A DNA stretch of 64,000 bases, taken from assembly GCA_946811185.2 (NCBI GenBank), contig OX328106.1, positions 33,601,694 to 33,665,693 of the forward strand, in the 5' to 3' direction. The notes beneath the pieces are model-generated. The model saw nothing but the letters and a program-made list of their open reading frames with translations. It had not been told where the DNA came from and searched no databases. This document shows positions 1-13,500 of the stretch, one piece after another; the stretch's first letter is position 1, and every line of letters begins with the position of its first letter. A program made the position numbers and the translations under genes. Source of the DNA: Hippopus hippopus. Taxonomy: Eukaryota > Mollusca > Bivalvia > Cardiida > Cardiidae.

Positions 1-349
1 AATTACCAGTATACTTCCTTCTCGGGTTCATGAAAATGTGATCTCGTAATAAAGGATTAAATGTATGGTTAAAAACAGATTACCTCACAAAATCACTTTT
101 AGTGTAAATCCAAGATCAGTATCTGTGCAGTCTGATCTTTATGTATACTGTCAGTAAAAGCATAGTAAGTTACAATGGATTCTCCTACAGTTACATAAAT
201 TTTTATGCAATGGTTGATTATTTGATAGATTTTCATTTATTTATGGTCATCTCCAGTAGCCCATATGAACGACACCTTAGCAGACTGTTATTTATGTTAT
301 AGGGGATGGTCTGAAACATGACGAAATTAATCCTTAGTTATGTCAGGTT

Positions 350-502
350 CTTTAATGTGCTAGATGTATAGCACCATCACATGGGACCTAGGTTTAATGT
401 CCGATCCGAAACACTATCAGTAATTTTAGTTGATAGCCATGGGAATCGAACGAACACCCTCAAGTTGCCTGAGATACATAGCCTACTGCTTGAGCTATTT
501 GG
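350..502 (-). repeat. tRNA-derived SINE head and body fragment
   Basis: Read on the minus strand, a tRNA-like A box (AGCTCAAGCAGTAGG) near 483-497 and B box (GTTCGATTCCC) near 440-450 are followed by a body reading towards position 350. No functional acceptor stem was found, so it is taken as a SINE remnant and not a tRNA gene. Confidence 0.5.
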
Positions 503-544
503 AATAGATTAATTGATTAACTTTTGAAGATTTATAAGATATAT

Positions 545-846
545 TACAAAATCATAACCTGTCATGCAAGGCTAGTTTTGCTTGGCTGCTTTTGCAAAAA
601 AGGTCAGAGTGAGGAGGTTGTCATAGCTCTGGATCACTGTATGAAAACTTTGACATTTTTTCATTCCTCTGTCATTACTAAGATTAAACTTCAACATGGG
701 CTCCTTGTTTACATATCAAAAGGGGAATGCATAAAAATGGGAAAATAACCATAAAAAAGTTTTATGCAGTTATGCTCCTTTTTGGACTTGGAACTTTTAC
801 TACAGCCAAGCATTGACACATAATCTGTTGCGATACTCTTGTTTTA
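545..846 (+). mobile_element. Family D (Helitron-like), degenerate copy
   Basis: It follows the order of family D seen at 27030 and 59988: 'ctgctttttgcaaaaaaggtc', 'gacattttt...ctctgtcattact', 'ttatgccccttttt'-like text, and a 3' end reading TACTCTTGTTTT. The rest of 1-1127 holds only family-B fragments near 100-165 and 1019-1085 and no recognisable gene. Confidence 0.45.
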
Positions 847-1139
847 CCTGTAATGAAGTAGAGGAGATTACTACATTTTAAAAAAGAAAAATCTGGGTCA
901 ATGACAGCATAATTTCATATAGAGAGCAAGGGTAAAAGTAAGCATTTTACAGTCAACAAAAAGGACTCAAATATTACTGCATCAGGGTCACTTTTGACCT
1001 GAATGTCTACACTGCAGACAATGTAAATCCAAGATCAGACTACACTTTTTGTACTGTCTGACCTTGATCTATATTGTATGCTGAAGCAACTTCAGGTGCA
1101 GAAGGTATATTTAGCTCTAACCTTGTGTTATTTTCAGAG

Positions 1140-1406
1140 TCTGGGCTGGGTAGCTCAGTGGTAAGTGTATCTGACTCATGACCAAGTGGTTGTGAGTTCG
1201 ATACCCGGTTGAAGCAAATTTTCTTTTCAGCGATTTTTGCCTCTCACCTCTGATACTTGTGAGAAAAGTAGTCAGTGACTTGGAAAGAAAGTTGTGTCAG
1301 TACTGGTGAGAGAAAGCCAGGAAACACATGCATAGGTGCACTGACTGCCATGATATGACCATAGCTGTTAAAACGGCATTAAACTCCAATACAATCAATC
1401 AAAAAC
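1140..1406 (+). mobile_element. tRNA-derived SINE with target-site duplication over a splice acceptor
   Basis: The tRNA-like head carries A box TAGCTCAGTGG (about 1150) and B box GTTCGATACC (about 1196); the body has CTCTCACCTCTGATAC and GTGAGAAAAG blocks; the tail reads GGCATTAAACTCCAATACA then AATC repeats. Flanks TTATTTTCAGAG (1128-1139) and TTATTTTTCAGAG (1407-1419) are the target-site duplication. The shared tail with the SINE at 42184 suggests one LINE partner. The family may be one of the molluscan V-SINE/Meta-type SINEs; this was not tested. Confidence 0.85.
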
Positions 1407-1417
1407 TTATTTTTCAG

Positions 1418-1526
1418 AGCTTTGAAAGCTGGTAGCAAGAAACCTCTCTTTGTCCGTCCAATTGACGAAACCTTCCCAAATGCAGGGAAATGTGCAACAC
1501 TAGGAGCTCTCCATGCTGCTTATGTG
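1418..1526 (+). CDS. Peptidase exon 1 of those visible
   Basis: Acceptor TTTTTCAG, donor GTGAGT. It starts in phase 1 (one base completes a codon from an unseen upstream exon) and ends in phase 0. It encodes ALKAGSKKPLFVRPIDETFP followed by a short stretch ending LHAAYV, part of the N-terminal non-catalytic domain. A SINE abuts the acceptor on its upstream side. Confidence 0.85.
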
Positions 1527-4500
1527 GTGAGTTGCTTTAGCTGCAGACTAACTGTTTACCAAAGGACCAAATTTTAGATGTATCAGAATTGAAAGCTTTT
1601 GCCAATGACAAAGCTATATGTGGCTCAAATTGTGGAATTTGTCTCTGAAAGCCTAAAAACATTGTGGGAAAAGGAGAAAATGCTGTTTACCAGCATTTTC
1701 TCCTTTTCCTACAATGTTTTCAAAAGGTTTTCTTTCTCAGGGTCATTGAAACTTGTGATAGTGTAGTAAAGGGTTAATAGAAGAGTTGTGAGAATTGTAT
1801 TTTACCCATTGTGACCTTCAAACAGGTTTTCTGTCTTTCAGTCTTAAAACAAGTAATTGCTTCCTGAGCAAAAGTGTTTTCACATGGTATGAATGTTGTT
1901 TGTTTATAATTATTTATTGATTCATGGTCAGTATCCATATCAAACTTCTCACAAATTTTCTTCAAATTGTTTTTTTTTTTTTTTTTTTTTTCCCCAAAAT
2001 GTTGAAATAGTTCCACTTTTCTTGCATGAAATGGTAAAAGGAGCAAAAAATCTTTTATAGTTTCAGATTTATACCAAATTTGTTGCACCAGTCATACTAA
2101 AATTATACATGGATTTTAGCCTTGCAAGCTTACGAGGAACAACATCATATGAATCCCAAATTTAATGTTGTTTTTCACTTCTTGTAGCCCATTGAAATAA
2201 GAGAGGGGGTTCCAGAAAAAGCCCAGAAAGTTGAGAAGATAGGAGTATGGTGTGACGACCTGGACAGGGTGAAAGAGGGAATCAGAATAGTTCATGCACT
2301 GGAATTTGGGAGGTATGTGTCGCATGTTGACAAAAGTAAAGATTTTACCAGTAGTTTCTTTTACCTGTACTATGCATAATATTTTATCCAAACCACTGAC
2401 AGGTTTCCCGCATTACCATCTTTAAAACAATGATTCCCCAAGGAATACTGTATGATTGTTTTTTTTTTTTTTTTTTTCTTTCCAAACAGGGTTGTAACAA
2501 GAGATATTGGTGGTTCTGATCCAGAGAGAATGGCTGCCCCAAAAGTTGCAGAATATGTCCAGGAGATTTTCAAGGATACAGTCATAAAAGTAATGTCTTC
2601 TAATTCTTTTTATAACCCTCAAAGCACCCTTCACAGCCTAAAATGCCATTGCCATCAGTGTAGATCAAGATCAGACTGCACAGAGTTTGATCTTTGATCT
2701 ACACTAGCCGCTTGGCTGAGACATTCCTGACAAAAGCTACTTTGAAAATGCAGGTTTATGGGTCCTATTTCCAGGCTGAACATTTACCTTGAGTTTTCTC
2801 AGTGTTTAAAGAGTTATCCCTATACCACACAATCCCGAGTTATAACGACCCTGAAGACAAAGCCTGGTTACCAGCATTTTCTCTTTTTCCCACATTGTTT
2901 TCTACCCTTTCAAAGACAAATTCCATTATTTGAGCCACATTCATATTTACATCTGCAAATGCTTTCACTTTCAAGTCTACATTTTTCTCTTGTGGTAAAC
3001 AGTTAAGGAAAAATCTTTCTATAAGCTCTTTACCAAATAGCAAAATTTTAGACTCATCTAAATGGAAGCATTTTACATACAGTTAACTCTTTACCAAACG
3101 ACAAAATTATAGACTGGTCCAAATTGAAAGCATTTGCAGACGACAAAATAAATGTGACTGAAAATTTGAAATTTGGTTTGGGAAGGGTAGAAAACATTGT
3201 GGGAAAAGGAGAAAATGCTGGTTACCAGCATTTTCTCCTTTTCCCACAATGTTTTCAAAAGGCTTCTATTCCTGACCCGTAAAAACCAGGGATTGTTTGG
3301 GAAAGGGTTAAGGAAAAATCTTTCTGTAAGCTCTTTACCAAACAACAAAATTTTAGACTCATCTAAATGGAAGCATTTTACATACAGTTAATCAGAGGTT
3401 GCTAAAATAATGAAAATTTCCCATGAAGGGTTGAAAGACAAAAGGAGAATGTGCTAGTATCCAGCCATTTTTCTTTTTTTCCACAAGGTATTCAAAAGTC
3501 TGCTTTATCAGGATTGTTTAAAAACTGATACTTTCCTTTTTGATAAATGGGGAAATATTTTTGTGTGAACCAATTTACCCTTTACCAACATACCAGAGTT
3601 TTTACGACTTTGAGAAAGACAGATTTTGAAATGTAGTGAGAAAAGGATAAATTGCTGGTTATCAGCATTTTCTCTCTTTCTTTTTTCCCATCTGTTGCTA
3701 GAGCCTTCTTGTATAGTTTGTGCAATCACAAGATTATTTGGTTTAGCTTTGATTGTTGATTTCAGGTGACAGTGATCTCTGATGTTGACACTTTGACCAA
3801 CGAGTACCCACTGATGTCCGCTGTAAACAGGGCAGCAAGATGTAAATGGCATTTCTTTGCTTTTAATTTCTATACAAATTACGGATTTAGATCATCACCC
3901 AGTGGTCAGAAATTTAACCCTTTATCACACAGTTACAAGTTTTAGGGACCTTTAAGAGAAAGCCTTTTGAATACATCGTGGAAAAAGGAGAAAATGCCGG
4001 TAAACAGCATTTCGTCCTTTTCTCACAACTTTTTCTGCCCGTCCTGAAATTTCAGTTGTTGAGTCACATTTATTTTGTCATCTGCAAAATTAATACTTTG
4101 AATTTTGACTTTGAAAATTTTGTCATTTTGTAAAGAGTAAAATCACAAGCAGAAATTCGTCTGCATCTAGATTGTGCCATTATCATATGATATAATTTGC
4201 CATAAAATTTAGAAGCGTTGGGTGCCGACTTTTTTTTTGTAGATATTGCATCAAAATGTGAAATTGCTAATCTTAGCATCTTGTTGTAGGTATCTTTTTA
4301 ATACATTTCGGATAAAGATGTGATTGATTCTTACCAATCAGTTCAATAATACAGTGAAATGTCTATTACCCTATGTATGCTGATCTGCAAGAAACATGAC
4401 TTTTTTGCTGGTCTAAGTATTCCCTTCTAGGTCTTTTTAGTTATCAACTGAATTTACATTGTAAGAAGGTGTGTTACACTGCAGTGTTGCAACAAACAAC

Positions 4501-7500
4501 ACTTATTCCATTATTTGTTGCAACACTCTTTTGTTGCAAAAAAACTGATAATAATCTTGCAAATTGTTTCAAGCAACTCCTTTTACCACAATGGTATTTT
4601 CAAAATGGTCAGCTTGAAGATGGGGAAGGTCATCCACAAATGGTAAAAAGTTAATCTTTGCGTCAAAACAGGTATCCTGTATAAACTGAGCCATGCTCTG
4701 TGAAATGGGAGCTTAATGCATCTCCGTGATGCATCGTACCAACAAGACATCACATGAATCCATAAAATCCATTTTGTCTTATGTAGACATAGTCTGCAGA
4801 TAGAATGGTCACTGGACATACAGAAAATTTACAAAAAGCAAAAAGTTTTGACCCATTTCAGCCTGTGCAGGATGGCATGGCTAAATACTTTTTGTGGATG
4901 CATTAAGCCCTATTTTCACAAAGCTTGGCTCATTTTTTTTTTTTTTTTGTTTACAATGTTTATCACTACAGTTGTTGAAAGACACAAGGCTAGGCTGATA
5001 TTCTTGGAGTATGTAGGTGAAGGGGACATTGACAAAACCCTGTTCTTAGTGGGCAAGGTAGGTATCGGTCCTCTATGATATGAATTATAACTTATGCTGC
5101 TTTTGTGTGACAGTGTAGATCAAGATCAGGTGGTGGAGAATGTTCTCAATGCCTTACCAGACAACAAAATTTTAGACTCATCCATATTCAATATACTTGG
5201 CAAAAAAATGTGTCTTACTACTAGAATTAAAGTTGGCAACTTAAATCTTTGTCTTACTATGAATTATTCTGACGGTGACTACAATTATTACGGATTGTAT
5301 GTAACACTTTGTCAGACTCATAATAATGTCCTAGTTTTAATTGTAAAAGCTAAATTTGCCCGCCATTTAACCCCCAAATTTGTTTACTGTTGGCCATTAT
5401 TGGGCCTTCAAACACTATTCAAACATATCAGCCATGCTCTGTGAAAAGGGGGCTTAATGCATCTGCAAAAAGTATCGATCCATGTAAACCTGTGCAGTTT
5501 CTGCTGGCTGATATGGGTTGAAACTTTTGCCATTTGCAAATTTTCTGCATGGCAAAGGACCATTCCATCTCCAGATCCAGTCATTGTGAGACAAAATGAA
5601 TTTTATGATCCATAATTGTATAATGACTTACTTGGTATAATTGCATCACAGAGATGCACTAAACCCTCTTTTGCAAGAGCCTAGCTCATATTTTTACTAG
5701 AGAAGACACTTTAGACAGCTGTTTTATCTCTCTGTTTAGGGTGTAACCTATGATACTGGTGGAGCCGACATTAAGGCTGGTGGAGTGATGGCAGGAATGC
5801 ACAGAGACAAGTGTGGGGCAGCTGCTGTAGCTGGATTCTTTAAGGTAGAACTGTTAACTAACATTTCACACTTTACCAAACTACAAAATTTCTAGTGTAG
5901 TCCAATTTGAAGGCATTTGCAGACTACAAACTAAATGTGGTCTAAATGGTAGGATTTGTCAAAGGGTAAAATACGATGTGAGAAATGGAAAAACTGCTTG
6001 ATTCTAAAAGGTAGAACTTTTAACAGACATTTAACTCTTTATCAACGACAAAATGTTAGACGCGTCTATTTTTAAAGCAGCTGCAGATGACAAATTGATT
6101 GTGGCAAATATGACACAACTTGTAAATGAAAAGGTACAAAATGTTGTGAGAAAAAAAGGCAGTGCTGGTTACCAACATTTTCTACTTTTCCCTCAGAGTT
6201 TTCAAAATCCTTCTTCCTCAGGATGGCTTAAACATGGGTAAAGATTAATAAGTCTTACAAGAATACATTTGAAAGCATTGTGCAAAATGAAACTGCTCAA
6301 TTTCTCCTTTTGCAACATCTTCCTTTTTGAAGATGGTCTCCTGCAGAGGAAGAAATTTGTCTGTGTTAAATGCTTGTTTTTCATCAAAATAAACAGAATT
6401 GCTGACTGCAGATTTTACTTGTCACATGGTAAATCAAAACACCAAGGTAATCACTTTTTGTTCCTCCCTACCTGGAGAGTATCAGTTATTGTCAATAAAG
6501 TTTACAGAGTTATCTCTCTTAGATCATTCCTATATTAACAGTCTGCAATTGCTCATGCAAATATTATAAAATACCTGCTTTAATTTTAGACGCTGTCCAT
6601 TCTGAAACCAAAAGGAGTACGCGTAGTTGGAGGTTTAGCCATGGTCAGAAACAGTGTTGGGTCAGGTATAGCATTTCTTTTGTAGTATCAGTCCTTATCA
6701 GACAACAGAGTTTTAGACTTGGTCACGTTGACATCATTTGCATATACTAGTTTGAACTATCTGTGAAAGGATAGAAAACATTCTGAGAAAAGGAGAGAAT
6801 GCTGGGTACCAGTTAAAGAACTGTTTAAATTTAATTGTGAAGACAGGTTTTTTCCTTTTAGGTTTTGAAGTGCACTTCAATTGCTACAAATTTTATTCCT
6901 TGTTGAAATTCTAAACAAATCCAATTTAAATTTGTATGAAATATTAAAAAACATGGGAGAGGATCTACTTTTTTCACTAATCTGTGCATGAGATTATCAA
7001 GCCTTTACCAAACAATCCTGTGTTTTAACAAACCTGAGGAAGAAGGCTATTGCAAACATTTTGGGAAAACATTTTTCCCAAAATGTTTCATACCTTACCA
7101 AGAACAGATTTCATCAATTGAGCCACATTTAACCCTTTACCACACAATGACGACTTTTGACACCCCTGATAGAGAAGGCTTTTGAAAACATTGTGGGAAA
7201 AGGAGAAAATGCTGGTAACCAGCATTTTCTCCTTTTCCCACAATGTTTTCTACCCTATCAAAAAAAAATCATTTCATATGATCTACATTGAAACTGTCCT
7301 CTGCAAATGCTTTCAATTTGGACAGGTCTAAAATTGGTTGTGTGGTAAAGGGTTAAAATGTCATCTGCAAATGCTTTCAATTTGGACAAGTTTCCATTTT
7401 TTTTGTGTGGTTAAACTAGGTAAAACTCTGCAAGCCTTATTTAAATCTTCTCTAGGATAACTCATTTAATGAATTTAATGTAACATGAACACTCAGTGTA

Positions 7501-10500
7501 AGATCCTCTTTGTATTGTACAATAAAGATAGTCAAAGTTTCAGATATGAATACAACAGGTTACAAGCAATATGTTGTCACAATGATTTTAAAATTCATTT
7601 GCTGCAAAATGAAAAGAGTCAGCTAGAGGTTGTCCTACTTGTACAAATTTTGAATGACCCTAACTGAGAGAACAGCAAAGAATTCTAGTTTGTAAGTCTG
7701 GTTTGTCTTTCAGAATGTTACGTAGCTGACGAAATCATAACATCTCGTGCAGGCGTGAGAGTTCGTGTAGGAAACACAGATGCTGAAGGTAGAATGGCAA
7801 TGGCAGATGTGCTGTGCAGATTTAAAGAAATGGTAACTTTTTGCATTTTCTTTTTGATTTTAAATTTGAAATACTATAACAAAACAAGCCTTGTAACAAT
7901 TTGTATTAATGTTATCTAGGGTGTTTGAAATTAGAAAGGTACGATGCTTGAAATGGAGCCAGAAAAGGACTCTCGACATCTGTATATATGTGACACAAAG
8001 ACATTCTAATGAAAGCTGAAACATTTTACTTCAGATAACTGTTTCTATGCTTTTTTTTCATGTAGAAGACAATTTTGGATAATGTTATGCCAAAGACAGA
8101 AATTCCTGGTAAGATCTTACCAAACAACATAATGACATGAATTTAGATTTGTTAAAATTGAAGGTATTCACAGACAACAAATTACATGTGGCACAAATGA
8201 TGCTATTTATCTGTGACAGGGTAGAAAACATTGGGGGTAAAGGAGAAAATGCTGGTTACCAGCATTTTTTCCATTTCCCTCTATGCTTTCTAAATGTTTT
8301 CCCCCAATGTTTTCTTGTTCATTAAGGTCATTAAAATACAAGATCGTTTGTTATAGGGTGAAGAAGGAATTTTTTCTTTTAGGGACATCTTTGAACTTGT
8401 ATTCAGCTGCTTAACCTAACTTCATATTGATTTTCTGTATTTTATTTTTGTATTTTAAATGTTGTTTTATATACACTATTAACTCTGTTTAGCTCCACTG
8501 GGAGAAGGCCAGCAAGCTTATGTCATGGCCCTGTGTTTGTTGTCAGTGCTTGTGTCATGTTTTCATTCAAACATCTTTTTTTTCTAAAACTACCCATCTG
8601 GTTTTGTCCATACTTCACAGAAATGATCCTGCCATTATCTTCAGAATCCTTCAAAGAATTTAATAATGTTAAAAAGTCTGGTTGCCATGGAAACAAAACT
8701 GAAAAATATTGAAAATCTTTTGAAATTTTCTTGTCTAAAACCATAACACCTAGGGCTACCAAATTTGGGATGTATCTTAATGAAATGAACCTCTACCAAA
8801 TTTTTTCAAAACTATAGCCATGGGGCAAAAGAATTGGCTCAGCTGCAGGGTAGCAAGTTTTACATAGGGCTTATATAGTGAAAACTGAACAATTTTCCTT
8901 GGCCCTTCAAGATTTAAATTATCAAGCATATATTGTATTTATTTGTATACAGTTACAGAACTATAACATGGTTTATCCTTTGTTTTATACCTAAAGGCCC
9001 TTGAAGCTGTCAACCCACAGTTATTTACAATCGCAACTCTGACAGGGCATGCCATCATTGCTATGGGACCCACATATACAGTATGTTTTTACTTTTATTA
9101 TTCTAAATATCATAGTAGTATAATGTATGTATTCCTTTATTTATATCAAATACATCTGTCAGAATAGTATAATGTGAGCCATGCTCTGGGAAAAGGGGGT
9201 TTAATGCATCTCTGTGATACTTTATACCAAGCAAGTCATCACATAACTATGGATCCATAAAATCCATTTTGTCTAACAACTAAATGAATCATGAGGTCTG
9301 ACATGCAGAAAATTGACCAATAGTATATGAGCCGTACTCCGTGAAAAGGGGGCTTCATGCATCTGCGAAAAGTATCGACCCAGGCCAGCCTGCGCTGTCC
9401 GCACAGGCTGACCTGGGCTGAAACTTTTCGCTACTAGTCAATTTTCTGTTTGTCAAAGGACCAATCTACCCTATGATTAAGTCGGTTATTGAAAAAAGTG
9501 GCTCCTATGGATCCATAATTATGTGATGACTTTGGCAGGTATCAAGTATAACGGAGATGCATTAAGCCCCCTTTTGCCAGAGCACGGCTCATATGTTTCG
9601 AGCCGGTTAGCCTGACGTGGGTTGATACTTTATGCAGATGCATCGAACCCCTTTTCACAGAGCATGACTCACATGTACACTTTTATCTCTGATTACTATA
9701 TACATTCTTTGTGTTGATTCTTTCTTTGTTTGATAAGAATTTCATGAAGATGCATATTCTTATGATTGGTCATGTTGTTTCTTTCTTGCACATTTATTTA
9801 TTTGCATTTAAATCTTTACCAGATGACAAAATTTTAAACCTGTCCAAATCAAAAGGACTTGCAGACAAAATATAAAGGGTGGCTCAAATGATGGAAATTG
9901 TCTTCTACAGGGTGGAAAACATGTGGGAATAGGAGGAAATGCTGGTTACCAACATTTTCTCATTTTACCACAATGTTTTCAGAAACTGTCTTAGGGTTGT
10001 TAAAACTCAGGATTGTGTGGTAAAGGGTTAACTTACAACAGATAAATTCAAAAAGCTTCAGTAAATAGACAATCCAGTATTAGCTCTTTACCAATCGATC
10101 AACCCTTAGACCTGTATAGGACCTGTTATAATATTTTGAGATTGATTGATTGATTATATGGTGTTTTAAATACCATTTTCAACATTATTTCAATTAAATT
10201 GAAGAGGCTAGTGTACCTATCCATGTTTTCCTGGAGCTTCTTGTACATTTTCTACTAACAATACTCTTCCCAAGCGGCTGGCTGCTTTCCCACATAACCA
10301 GGGTCACAACCATTATCAGTTATTTAATCATGCAATACTCATTTAGGCAACAGCAGACATAGACTTTTTGTAATCTTTTTGTATTACAGATTGTAATGTC
10401 AAATGGACCTGCCAGCAAGTTGAACACAAGTGCAAACCTGCAGAAAAATGGAGACCTTTATGCGGATCCGTTCGAAATTTCCAACATTAGAAGAGAGGTA

Positions 10501-13500
10501 AGTTCCGATAACTTGGTATTATGAAAAAGAGGGGGCCATTGCTTTTTACCCGACAACAGAGATTTAGACTTGTCCAACTTGAAAGCTTTTGGAGACAAGG
10601 TAGTCAAAATGGCTAAATGCGGGAATTAGAATTCTTTTTTTTTTTTGGAAATGTTAGCAAACATTGATGCAAAAGGAGAAAATGCTGGTTACCAGCATTT
10701 TCTCCTTTTCCTCACAATGTTTGCAAAAGCTTTTTTCTTGGGGCTTGTTGAAAAACCAGATTCTTTGATGAAGGGTTTAACTGTGCCAGCGAAATAGCTA
10801 CATAATGATCTCACAATACTTGAAACAGCTTTTTTCTTTAGGGTTGTTGATTAACCAAATTATTTGATAAAGGGTTAAACTGTGCCAGAGAAATTGTTAT
10901 ATAATGATCCCCATGATAAAAATGTTGGAAAGGAGAAATAGCTGGTAAAAAAAAGATCTCTTCCTTTCCTTGAATTTGTTCTTCTTTGCATCACTTGTGA
11001 CAGTTTTGGATATGTCTTAAAATAGCCTGCTAGTACAATTCAGTCATGCTGTGTGAAAAGGGGCTTTAATCTATCTGCAAAAAGTATTGACTGTAGGCTG
11101 ACCTATGTGGAAACTTTCCGCTATTGGTCAATTTTCTGCATGTCAAAGGACCATCAAATCCATTTGAACCAAAATGGATTTGATGGATTCATAATTATTT
11201 GATGACTTGCTTGGAGATGCATTTAACCACTTTTTGCCAAAGCATAGCTCATGCCAAAGCATAGCTCATGTAGATTGCTGAATGCTAGTAATCTTGACAG
11301 TAAAATGACTTCTATGCCAATGCTTGCAGTTGAGTTGTCACTATATTTTCTTATCTTGGTACATGATCTGTACATTATCACAAGGTGATTTTTTTTTACC
11401 CTTCATCTAACAATTTGTTGTGTCTCATACCTTTTCCAGGAACCTTCTGAAATATTGTGGAAAAAGGAGTATATGTTGGAACAATGTTTAGAATTCTCCC
11501 AAAGGCAATTTTCACTTTTTCAGTCTAATTGATATTATTTGTATGCAAATGCTTTTAAAAAGGACAGTTTAAAATTTTGTTGTCCTGAGTTTGGATAACT
11601 TTAAGGAAGAGGGTGATTGAAAACATTGGGAAAAAGAGAAAATGCTGGTAAACAGATTTTTCCCTTTTGCTCACAATGTTTTTCTACACTATCAAAGGTA
11701 AATTCCACCATTTGAGCCACATTTAAATTGTTGGCTGCAATGTTTTCAATATGGGCAAGTGTAGATTTTTGTTGTGTGGTAAAGAGTTAACTAATGTCAA
11801 AGTATATTTGGAAAAGCATCCTGATTTCTTGTCAAATGTCATTTGTACAATATGAATTCCTCTGTCACTACTGAAAATTAATTTGATGATGTCTACCTGG
11901 GAAAGCAGCCAGTAGCTTTGGAATAATGTTTTGTAAAGAAACCTAGTAAAAAAAATCTAGTAAAAAAAACTCCAGGAACTGATCGTTGGGTTCACTGGCC
12001 ATTGTAATATAACTGAAATAATGATGAAAATAGTGCTTAGCCCTATACCAAGCAATAAAATTTTAGACTTGCCCAGATTTGCAGACGACAAAATAAATGT
12101 AACTCAAAAATAGAAATTCTTCTTTGGAAGGGTAGAAAACATTGTGGGAAAAGGAGAAAATGCTGGTTACCAGCATTTTCTCCTTTTCCCACAGTGTTTT
12201 CAAAGGGCTTCTTCCTTAGGGTCATTAAAATTTGAAATTGAGTTGTAAAGGATTAATGAGCAGTAAATACATGAACTGAATTAACCCTTTGCTTGACAAT
12301 AAACAATAAGATTTGTTATGATTGATAGCATTTTTTGCAGACAACAAATAGACGTTACAAATAGTTGGTCTTAATTTTGAAAACATTTTTGGGAAAAGGA
12401 GAAAATTCTGTAAACTTCTATTCTCATAATTTTTTCTAGAGCTTTCTTCTTTGCAGATGTTAAAACACAAGCTTGTTTGGTAAAGAGTTAAAATGACAAG
12501 GTTTTCCTTCATTTTAGGACTACGAGTTTCACACAGGCAAGTCTGAGTATGAAGACGTTCTTCAGTGTAACAATTCACCATCAAGTAGGACACCTCGTGG
12601 TCATCAGTCTCCCTCTGCTTTCCTGATTATGGCATCAGGACTGGATAAGGTAAGCTGTCATGTTCAAAATCATCATATACCCAGGACATGTCTAGCTGGG
12701 CTGCTTTTCGAAGGAAAGGTCAAGGTGCTGTGATAGCCCAGGGGATGTATTCACCAACCGTTCTTAAGAATGTTCTCAGTCTTATTCTCTGGAATTTTCT
12801 AAATTTGAAAGTAACTCAACTTCTGATTGGCTAAACTATTTTATTTAGCCAATCAGAATTTGTGTTACATTCAAATTTGGAAAATCTTTGAGAACAAGAT
12901 TAAGAATGTCCTTAAGAATGGTTGGTGAATACAGACCTGTCTTTGTGTCTCTTAAAGTTTTGTTTTCTCATCTCTGTTATTACAGAAATACTTTACCTCA
13001 AACTTGGGCTAGGTGTTTATTATAGAAAGGTGAACCCATACAACAAGGGCAGATAAGCCTGAAATATTCTTGACACAGTTTTGACCCTTTTCTTGACTAA
13101 AATTATTCACTGAAAAAGCAGTTGCAGTCAAGCTTTGGCACATCCATGTTTCGCTCATATTTGTCTTACAGTAATTTTGTGTGATTTCCTAGTAATAATC
13201 ATGGTACGTTTTCAGCTACCCATTTGAAATTGCAGTTCAATTCTCAAGATTTTTTTTTTTTTCAATTTTCAAGAAACCCAAAATTTGATTTACAGGTACT
13301 ACAACACATATTTACCCAACCAGAATATGTGCTACATATTATATCATTTAGAAATAAGCTGTGAAGTACTATCTTATCAATAGGCTAATGTTTAATACCC
13401 ATTCATGTCTTTTTCAGCATGGTAATGACTCGGACAAACCTCTTCCATATTCCCACATTGATGTTGCGGGTTCAAGCGGACCCTTCCCTGGTGTACCAAC

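Noticed and set aside
1150..1210. Possible tRNA gene
   Set aside because: A and B boxes are good, but there is no acceptor stem, and the unit continues into a SINE body with a tail and target duplication.
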